From Alteromonas sp. CI.11.F.A3 (lineage in GTDB: Bacteria; Pseudomonadota; Gammaproteobacteria; Enterobacterales; Alteromonadaceae): a stretch of DNA of 64,000 nt. Position 1 is the first letter of the stretch. Every line of letters starts with the position of its first letter. Location: NCBI RefSeq assembly GCF_032925565.1, contig NZ_CP136708.1:4154001-4218000 (forward strand). Direction: 5' to 3'. Under the pieces are notes generated by a model. That model saw only the letters and a list, made by a program, of their open reading frames with translations. It made no database searches and was not told the DNA's origin. This document shows positions 57,759 through 64,000 of this stretch, one piece after another. The position numbers were made by a program, and so were the translations under genes.

Positions 57759-58244
57759 ATGAATATAGAAATCATAAAAGCAGATTATTTTGACGACGCT
57801 CATAAAGAAGCTATTCCTTATTTGCTAAATGAATATGCGAAAGATCCTATGGGGGGTGCTGAGGCACTTTCTAAATACACCTACGACAATTTAGTCGATA
57901 AACTATCTACATTACCCCATGCCTTTAGCATTCTCGCTTTTGTTGGCGGCAAGCCTGCTGGGCTAATAAATTGCTTTGAAGCGTTTTCTACCTTTGCCTG
58001 CAAACCGCTTATTAATACTCACGATATCGCTGTGCTGCCCGAGTTCCGTGGTTTAGGACTTAGCCAAAAGATGTTAGATAAAGTCGAGGAAATAGCGCTT
58101 GAGAAAGGCTGCTGCAAAATTACGCTAGAAGTATTAAGTAACAACACTGTAGCAAAATCGGCCTATGAAAAGTTTGGCTTTACTAGCTATGAACTGGCAG
58201 AGGGCGAAGGCCACGCGTTGTTTTGGCAAAAGAAGCTAGGATAG
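57759..58244 (+). CDS. GNAT-family N-acetyltransferase
   Basis: 161 residues from the ATG at 57759, which has GAAGGTG upstream; a start at 57747 is possible. The acetyl-CoA motif is LPEFRGLGLSQKML, followed by EVLSNNTVAKSAYEKFGFTSYEL. Substrate unknown. Confidence 0.9.
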   Translation: MNIEIIKADYFDDAHKEAIPYLLNEYAKDPMGGAEALSKYTYDNLVDKLSTLPHAFSILAFVGGKPAGLINCFEAFSTFACKPLINTHDIAVLPEFRGLGLSQKMLDKVEEIALEKGCCKITLEVLSNNTVAKSAYEKFGFTSYELAEGEGHALFWQKKLG

Positions 58245-58251
58245 CCTTTTA

Positions 58252-58494
58252 GTGGAAAACGCACTTTTAATTGTTACAACCCTGGTAGTTGGCCTTTTAT
58301 GCGCCGCAGCACTTATCTTGGGCGCCATAGACTTATTTGCTAGGGCGTCTGAAAAAGGGGTGAAAGGAATTGTTATTTATGTGCTTTGTTGGTTGTTTCT
58401 TAGCCCTATTATTGCGCTAGTGTCATTGCTGGCAGGTTTTTACGTGCTATATCAAATAGTAGTGCTTATCTTCACAAAACGCGCGTCATCGTAA
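58252..58494 (+). CDS. Small two-helix membrane protein
   Basis: 80 residues from a GTG 7 bases after the GNAT stop. Two or three hydrophobic segments (LLIVTTLVVGLLCAAALILG, GIVIYVLCWLFLSPIIALV, LAGFYVLYQIVVLIF). Likely co-transcribed with the GNAT gene. No family recognised. Confidence 0.7.
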   Translation: MENALLIVTTLVVGLLCAAALILGAIDLFARASEKGVKGIVIYVLCWLFLSPIIALVSLLAGFYVLYQIVVLIFTKRASS

Positions 58495-58537
58495 CTTGGC
58501 GCGTCAAGCTCAGCCCTAGCAAAACCTAAGTTCCAGC

Positions 58538-59818
58538 CTAGCCCCATTTCCACCATACAAATAACAGTAAAAATCCAAACAAATACACTAAACCCACATA
58601 GCTCAGTAATGTAACCCACCAGCTGGCTTTTGCATCTTCATGCAATGCTGCGCTTTTAACTAAACGGTGATTTAGCCAGGCAAACATAGGGGTAGTTACA
58701 AAGGCCAATGTCATCGCAAACCCTAGCATAGCGAGTAACGCAGATTTGAAAAACAATACGATACTAAAACTGATGGCTGCCATTGCCAGTAGCACAGGAA
58801 CAAATACTGCATCACGCGCCATCTTCTTTGGTAATACTAATGAAATAGCTTCGGCAATCACGCGGGCATAACCATCGTAAACCGTTAATGCTGATCCAAA
58901 AATACAAAGAAAGGCTACGATGGCAATAAGCCAGTGAGCCCAGTCGCCAATGGTGTTGGCATAAAGGCTGACCAATTGCTGTGAAAAGCCTATTCCTCCC
59001 GTTGCAAGCGTTTCGCCACTTCCGTGTAATACCAATGCGCCTAAACCTAGGAAAAGCAGGGCTAAAATAGTGGTCACCGCATAACCTAAGTTAAAGTCGA
59101 ACAATGCATTTTTTGGCGTGACAGCTTGGGTTTTACATTGGCGTTTTAACCACAACGACGTGATGCTAGATATTTCTATTGGCGCGGGCATCCACCCCAT
59201 GGTGACCACCAAAAAACCTACGGTAGCTAGCGTCCACGGAGAGGGAGACTCAAAGCTGGCTGGCGTAGGCTCTATATTTATAACCGCCGCACAAAAAGCG
59301 GCGATGGTTGCTAAAACCAGCACTCCCATAATGGCTTTTGCCACACCCTCAAGCGCTTCAAAGTGCCCTGCCAGTAAGATAAATAAAATGGCACCGAGAA
59401 TAGCCGCAGAGGCGATAGCAATAGATATATTGAAAGGGAGAAAATAAGAAAGCAAGCTTGCTGCAAAAAGCAGTAGCGCTGCTGCGTTCACCACAGATGC
59501 TAAAGCATTTAAACACAGCGCAACAATAAGGTAGCCCTTACCCATTTGATGATAGCCGTATTGCAGGGTTTGCTTAGTGCTGATGGTATAACTAACACCG
59601 GCGCGGAAAAAGGGGTACTTAAGCACATTAACCGCAAGAATAAGTACTACTAACTGCCAACCGAATTTCGCGCCAGCTTGCGTTGATGCAACAAGATGGC
59701 TTCCGCCAACAGCGGCTGTGGCCATTAATACGCCTGGACCAAGTAACTGCACCATGCGAATGAAGCGTTGATATTGTGTGAGTGAAATACTGTGACTCAA
59801 TCCCTTTCCTTTAATCAC
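58538..59818 (-). CDS. Nramp-related transporter lacking the canonical metal motif
   Basis: 426 residues with about 11 membrane helices. The first helix reads GPGVLMATAAVGGSHLVASTQAG, where Nramp metal transporters have GPG...DPGN; Asp and Asn of the metal site are replaced by Gly and His. The TM6 region (FLVVTMGWMPAPIEISS) also lacks the usual A-x-x-M-P-H metal pattern. The fold is Nramp-like, the substrate is uncertain. It lies 86 bases after the porin gene in the same direction. Confidence 0.8.
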   Translation of the reverse strand: MIKGKGLSHSISLTQYQRFIRMVQLLGPGVLMATAAVGGSHLVASTQAGAKFGWQLVVLILAVNVLKYPFFRAGVSYTISTKQTLQYGYHQMGKGYLIVALCLNALASVVNAAALLLFAASLLSYFLPFNISIAIASAAILGAILFILLAGHFEALEGVAKAIMGVLVLATIAAFCAAVINIEPTPASFESPSPWTLATVGFLVVTMGWMPAPIEISSITSLWLKRQCKTQAVTPKNALFDFNLGYAVTTILALLFLGLGALVLHGSGETLATGGIGFSQQLVSLYANTIGDWAHWLIAIVAFLCIFGSALTVYDGYARVIAEAISLVLPKKMARDAVFVPVLLAMAAISFSIVLFFKSALLAMLGFAMTLAFVTTPMFAWLNHRLVKSAALHEDAKASWWVTLLSYVGLVYLFGFLLLFVWWKWG

Positions 59819-59904
59819 AAACTGCTAGAAGCGGTTACGGAGTATACCTATTCCCGTCACAAAATTGCGAGCTTCCAACAGTATTAGATTAAAATGAATA
59901 AGAA

Positions 59905-61230
59905 TTAGAACTTATAAAGCGCGCCGGTAAATACAAATTGGCTATCATCTGGGTAATCGCCGCGCTCGAAGCCATCACCTTTAAGCAAATAAGCCGCACC
60001 AACGGCAACCCTTAACGAAGGTAGTATCTGCCAGCGCCATCTTGCTTCTACCTGATGCCCAATAAAGTTATCGACAGATTCTGGTGCTTTTTGATACCAC
60101 ATGGCCTTGTAGCTCACCATGATGTTGTGTTCTTTCGTGGGTTTGGTCACACTTCTTGCCCCTACCGTATACAAGTTTCTTCTGGGCATTGCTTGGTAAA
60201 CATCTGTTGGGCCAAAATCGAAACGCCTAACACCATACAGGCTATCAAAGTCTGAAATGGTGTTATCTGAACTATCATTATCGCCGCTAATTGCATCTAT
60301 TTCGCCACGTAAGAATGTATGATGGGTAATTTTCTTGCCCACGTTCGCATGAAGTAGCCAGCTTTCTACGTCTAATTCTGTCGTGTCGCTTGCACTTGCC
60401 GTTTGATGTGATGTGCCGGTTTGTCCAATGACTTCAATATTCGCTTTCCAGGTATCAGCAAAGAGTTTTGTGTAATCAACCGAAAGTGTGTACAAATCGC
60501 GATTTTTCGTGGCAAGCTTTGCTGAGTCTTCTTCTTTTAACCAGTAACTCTGTAGCTTCACGTTTTTATCAGGTGATGTAATATATAAACCGAAAAACTC
60601 ACGCTCACTGTAACTTTTGTCAAAAGCGCGTTCTGCATCAGCAACTGCACCGCTGTCGCTAGGGAGTCGGCTGACCGGCAGTAAGTAAAAACCTCGAATG
60701 TTCCAATCGCTAACTTGGTAATCGACCAATACGCCATCGAAAGCATTTTTTGTATTGCGGTACACGCCTTGGCCTATAAGCCTGCGACTACCGTGATCGA
60801 AGGTAACTCGCCCTGCCGTGATCCCTTTTAAGTATTTGCTATCTTGGGGCGTGTAGCGCGCGAAAAACTGTAAAGGCTCTAAGGTATTCACCTGTGATGA
60901 TTTCAACGTAGGGTCGTTATCATCTAACCATACACGGGAATCGGCTAATTCAAGGGTGACATTGAATACATCCCAATTAGCTTCCGTTTTAAGTAGCACA
61001 CGAGATGACACACGCCGATTCACTTGGTCTCGCGTTTCGCTTGAAGCCGGGAATATAGGGTTATTTAGATGTTCATAACGAAGACGCCATGAACCGCTTA
61101 CATCGAAGTTAAGGTCGCTTGCAAACGAAGGAGCTACCGTAGCGCCTATCGCGCAAAACGCGATTGATAATTTTACAAGACCAGCATTAACACATTCTAT
61201 TGTTGCGCTTTTTGACCAACCTAATTTCAT
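59905..61230 (-). CDS. Outer-membrane porin, alginate-export (AlgE)-like
   Basis: About 441 residues. Signal peptide ending in APSFA, then an N-terminal SGSWRLRYEHLNNP strand and alternating beta strands to a C-terminal Phe (FTGALYKF), as needed for outer-membrane assembly. SWRLRYE and GVRRFDFGPTDVYQAMPRRNLYTVG (in parts) resemble alginate-export family porins. The ATG at 61230 has AGAGGT upstream; the longer frame to 61260 has none. Substrate unknown. Confidence 0.82.
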   Translation of the reverse strand: MKLGWSKSATIECVNAGLVKLSIAFCAIGATVAPSFASDLNFDVSGSWRLRYEHLNNPIFPASSETRDQVNRRVSSRVLLKTEANWDVFNVTLELADSRVWLDDNDPTLKSSQVNTLEPLQFFARYTPQDSKYLKGITAGRVTFDHGSRRLIGQGVYRNTKNAFDGVLVDYQVSDWNIRGFYLLPVSRLPSDSGAVADAERAFDKSYSEREFFGLYITSPDKNVKLQSYWLKEEDSAKLATKNRDLYTLSVDYTKLFADTWKANIEVIGQTGTSHQTASASDTTELDVESWLLHANVGKKITHHTFLRGEIDAISGDNDSSDNTISDFDSLYGVRRFDFGPTDVYQAMPRRNLYTVGARSVTKPTKEHNIMVSYKAMWYQKAPESVDNFIGHQVEARWRWQILPSLRVAVGAAYLLKGDGFERGDYPDDSQFVFTGALYKF

Positions 61231-61439
61231 TTCTATACCTCTTTTGTCCAAAGACGTCACCCGCTCTCACGAAACGAAGTATAGAAGGTTGTCGGAAAAA
61301 TGCTTTATCTCTTTGGTCTATGTATTTGTGATGTGATAACTATTTAAAAGTCTAAATGCAAAGCAATAAAAACTAGACTACCCTTTGCACAGTTGTTCAA
61401 TAACTAGACTTGCAATTACTAAGCTAGGGAAAATACGCC

Positions 61440-63083
61440 ATGTTGAATTTTGATAATTTATCTGTCAGGCAGAAGTTTGCAGTACCGTTGAGCTTTGTTG
61501 CCATTTTAGTACTGGTTGTAAGCACAATAAGTATCAATAACAGTCGATATTTGGCACACAATACTGAGACACTTTCTACGGTCTACACCCAATCAATCAG
61601 TATCGCCCTGAATGCTGATCGAGATTTATATCAAGCCCACTCAGCGCTGTTAGAACTTATGCTTAATCGCTCTATGAATTCAGCATCTATCAGTGATCAC
61701 CTTGCCGACTACGAAGAAAATGCTGAGCAAGCAAAAGCGAGAATGATTGAGGTAAAAAGTTTAATAAAAGATTACCCTGAAATGCTCAGCGTCACGCGAG
61801 ACTTCACCCAAGATTATCAAAACTGGATAGCGTTAAACCAAACGGTCATAGAGCAAATTGAAAATGGGAATATATCAACGGCGGCCCAACGTTATCGCAC
61901 CGAGGGCATGGAATTATTCGAAACGCTGCGTGGAAACTATGACCGTATCGGTGAAGCGGTTAAAACACAATCTGATGAAGTCACTCAACAAAGCTTAGAT
62001 TCAAATGCGCTCCAGACTTGGTTTCTCATTATTGCTATCGTGCTTGCGGTGCTTGCTTGTATAGGAAGTATTATTGTAGGCCCACGGCTTGTTACCCGAC
62101 GCATTCAAATTCTGAAAAATATGCTGGTTTCTATTAGCGAGGGCGAAGGTGATTTAACCCAACGTTTAAACACTGATGGGAACGATGAAATTACTGATGT
62201 AGCCGTAGCTTTTAATCATTTCATGAATAACCTACAACGACTTATCACCATGGTGAAAGCAGATGCGCAATCGTTAGCCGACGCACAATATTCACTAATT
62301 AGTGCAGCCGATGCGACAAACACTATTTCGGGTCAGCAGAGCGAAAACCTAGATCAAATTGCGACTGCGGTTACCGAATTGAGTCATGCACTTCGTGAGG
62401 TCGCCAATAGTACGCAAGGCTCACTATCAGAAACGCAATTGGCAAACGATGAAGCTCTTGCTTCCCAAGATGCGGTAACACAATCTACTGAAAGCATTTC
62501 ACTGATGTCAGGAACCATTAGCAAAGCCAGACATGTTATTGAAGAATTAGCGAAGGAAACGACAAAAATATCTTCTTTGTTAGGGGTTATTCGTGATATT
62601 GCAGATCAAACTAATTTGCTAGCACTAAACGCTGCGATTGAGGCAGCCCGTGCCGGAGAGCAAGGCAGAGGGTTTGCTGTTGTGGCAGATGAAGTGCGCT
62701 CTTTAGCAAACAGAACTCAACAAGCAACAGGCGATATTAATACTATGCTGATTAACCTTAACAAGGGCGTAGATGAGGCGGTGGACTCAATAAACAGTGG
62801 TGCAGCACAGGTTACTGATGTGGTGGATTTATCCTCAGCACTTTCTGAGCGATTACTTAAAGTGGTAGAGGCCGTGAGTGGCGCTAATGACGGCATCTAT
62901 CAAATAGCCTCGGCTACTGAACAGCAGAGTCAGGTAGTTGATAGCGTAAACGAAAATATTTCTTCACTGAATACCCTTACTCAAAAAGCAGTACAGACTG
63001 TTTCTAGGTCTAGCGAAGCCAGTGAGAATGTTAATAAAGTATCCAATAGCTTAGGACAAAATGTAGGACGTTTTACGGTATAG
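61440..63083 (+). CDS. Methyl-accepting chemotaxis protein with four-helix-bundle sensor
   Basis: 547 residues: TM1 about 13-30, a periplasmic helical sensor of about 160 residues ([18 protein letters not shown] resembles 4HB domains), TM2 about 193-215, HAMP, then the signalling coil with [20 protein letters not shown] and [17 protein letters not shown]. It is divergent from the porin gene. Ligand unknown. Confidence 0.94.
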   Translation: MLNFDNLSVRQKFAVPLSFVAILVLVVSTISINNSRYLAHNTETLSTVYTQSISIALNADRDLYQAHSALLELMLNRSMNSASISDHLADYEENAEQAKARMIEVKSLIKDYPEMLSVTRDFTQDYQNWIALNQTVIEQIENGNISTAAQRYRTEGMELFETLRGNYDRIGEAVKTQSDEVTQQSLDSNALQTWFLIIAIVLAVLACIGSIIVGPRLVTRRIQILKNMLVSISEGEGDLTQRLNTDGNDEITDVAVAFNHFMNNLQRLITMVKADAQSLADAQYSLISAADATNTISGQQSENLDQIATAVTELSHALREVANSTQGSLSETQLANDEALASQDAVTQSTESISLMSGTISKARHVIEELAKETTKISSLLGVIRDIADQTNLLALNAAIEAARAGEQGRGFAVVADEVRSLANRTQQATGDINTMLINLNKGVDEAVDSINSGAAQVTDVVDLSSALSERLLKVVEAVSGANDGIYQIASATEQQSQVVDSVNENISSLNTLTQKAVQTVSRSSEASENVNKVSNSLGQNVGRFTV

Positions 63084-63124
63084 ACGCAGCTTAGGGCTGT
63101 TTCTCTACCCATTCACGTATAATG

Positions 63125-63150
63125 AAAAAGGAGAGCATGCTCTCCTTTTT
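63125..63150. terminator. Bidirectional intrinsic terminator
   Basis: AAAAAGGAGAGCATGCTCTC followed by CTTTTT: a 26-base perfect palindrome with A- and T-ends between two convergent genes. Confidence 0.92.
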
Positions 63151-63205
63151 AACGCCTTTGTGCCTACCCTGTAGCGGTTAGCGCCTAGAAGTAAATGTTT
63201 ACCCG

Positions 63206-64000
63206 TTAACGTCTATCGAAGTTAACTGGCTTTTTGGGATCTTGATAAAAGCCATCTTTTAATAACCGTTTGAAACGGGTTAACTTTCCATCCAGTCTCA
63301 ACTCTTCTAAACCCTTATTAAAAAGCTCAATAAGTAACCTGTCGTCATTTCTTCCTTTCGCAACCAATAAGTGCGTTGTTACGGTGGAAATAAACGGATC
63401 GATAGGCTTGACGGCCTGACGCTGTTCATCTGAGAAGTCGCGTTGAAGCAAGTACCAACCCGTTAAATCATCAATGGGAAACAAATCAATTTCCCCGCTC
63501 ACTAAGGCTTCAAGGTTCTCTTTATCGGTAGCGTAGGTGGTTACCGATGGGGTATTTTCAATATAAGTGGCCAACTCGTTATTGTACAAATAGCCTTCTG
63601 TCACCCCCATTTTTTTATCTTTCAGTTCGTCGAAACTTGACCATGACGCTATGTCAGACTTCCTATTAACGTAAAAAACCAGGCTTTCCGCTGTGATTGG
63701 GTCGCTATGCCAGAATTTTTCACCACGCGCGCGCACGAAGTTACCGTAAGACAGCGCATCAAATTCACCATTCAATGTGGCTTCTACGGCTTCATCCCAC
63801 GGCATTGATACAAACTCAACCACCACACCTGTCTCTAAAAAAGCCTGTGAAATAATGTGGTTAATATACCCTTTATGCTCCATTTCAGATGAGGTGTAAG
63901 GCGCATATTCTGTGGTAGCAATTTTAATTTTTAACCAAGCATGCCCCCAACTTTGCAGTGGGACTAACGCCAATAGTAATGTGAAAATAGCCAATAAACG
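63206..64000 (-). CDS. Periplasmic solute-binding protein, family 3-like (5' end outside window)
   Basis: At least 264 residues. The frame stays open to the right edge, and the first visible residues (LLAIFTLLLALVPLQSWGHA) are the core of a signal peptide, so the start lies beyond 64000. The rest is a type-2 periplasmic binding fold: IKIATTEYAPYTSSE, FDALSYGNFVRARGE, KKMGVTEGYLYN, EIDLFPID. It may bind an amino acid or a sensor ligand. No permease genes are in view. Confidence 0.85.
   Translation of the reverse strand, partial: RLLAIFTLLLALVPLQSWGHAWLKIKIATTEYAPYTSSEMEHKGYINHIISQAFLETGVVVEFVSMPWDEAVEATLNGEFDALSYGNFVRARGEKFWHSDPITAESLVFYVNRKSDIASWSSFDELKDKKMGVTEGYLYNNELATYIENTPSVTTYATDKENLEALVSGEIDLFPIDDLTGWYLLQRDFSDEQRQAVKPIDPFISTVTTHLLVAKGRNDDRLLIELFNKGLEELRLDGKLTRFKRLLKDGFYQDPKKPVNFDRR

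Overview
The window looks like the chromosome of a marine gammaproteobacterium close to Alteromonas. This is inferred from the housekeeping order ftsB-ispD-ispF-truD-surE-pcm-yqaA-nlpD-rpoS, a fadBA operon next to an integron integrase, a nickel superoxide dismutase locus and moderate GC. No database search was possible, so names rest on recognised motifs and gene order.

Layout. 1-9.5 kb: the start of a CYTH-domain triphosphatase, a divergent SH3-domain protein, then a minus-strand operon of outer-membrane channel, periplasmic adaptor, RND pump, response regulator and histidine kinase. 9.5-17.3 kb: proline catabolism (putA), a chemoreceptor and an AsmA-like membrane protein. 17.3-24.5 kb: core genes from ftsB to rpoS, then folA. 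24.6-26.7 kb: a compact nickel superoxide dismutase locus behind a Fur-type box, with three uncharacterised small genes ahead of sodN and its protease. 26.7-38.7 kb: obgE, rpmA, rplU, ispB, a ZIP transporter, pepQ, slt, fadB and fadA.

38.7-52.1 kb is a chromosomal integron. A complete tyrosine-recombinase integrase on the minus strand has a perfect LexA-type box just upstream of its start. A precise attI junction follows, then 21 cassettes or cassette remnants in one orientation. In every intact coding cassette the first seven bases (R') are the reverse complement of its own R'' box, so boundaries can be called to the base. Cassettes carry small membrane proteins, a DinB-like enzyme, a flavin reductase, a SUKH-like protein, a glyoxalase-fold protein, lipoproteins and HigBA toxin-antitoxin pairs. 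Five cassettes have no gene: three tandem copies of one ~420 bp unit (family A) and two separated copies of another (family B). An IS1111-type IS110-family element sits exactly in the R' core of one attC, and its non-coding end carries a 10-base match to the reconstructed insertion site, a candidate guide RNA. A second higBA cassette has been fused by deletion to half an attC. From 52.1 to about 54 kb the array decays into genes separated only by fragments of attC.

54-64 kb is ordinary accessory chromosome: a GNAT acetyltransferase, a 33-residue membrane protein, a 2OG-Fe(II) oxygenase, a flavin reductase, an RRM RNA-binding protein, another GNAT, an Nramp-like transporter lacking the usual metal motif next to an alginate-export-type porin, a second chemoreceptor, and a solute-binding protein cut by the window edge.
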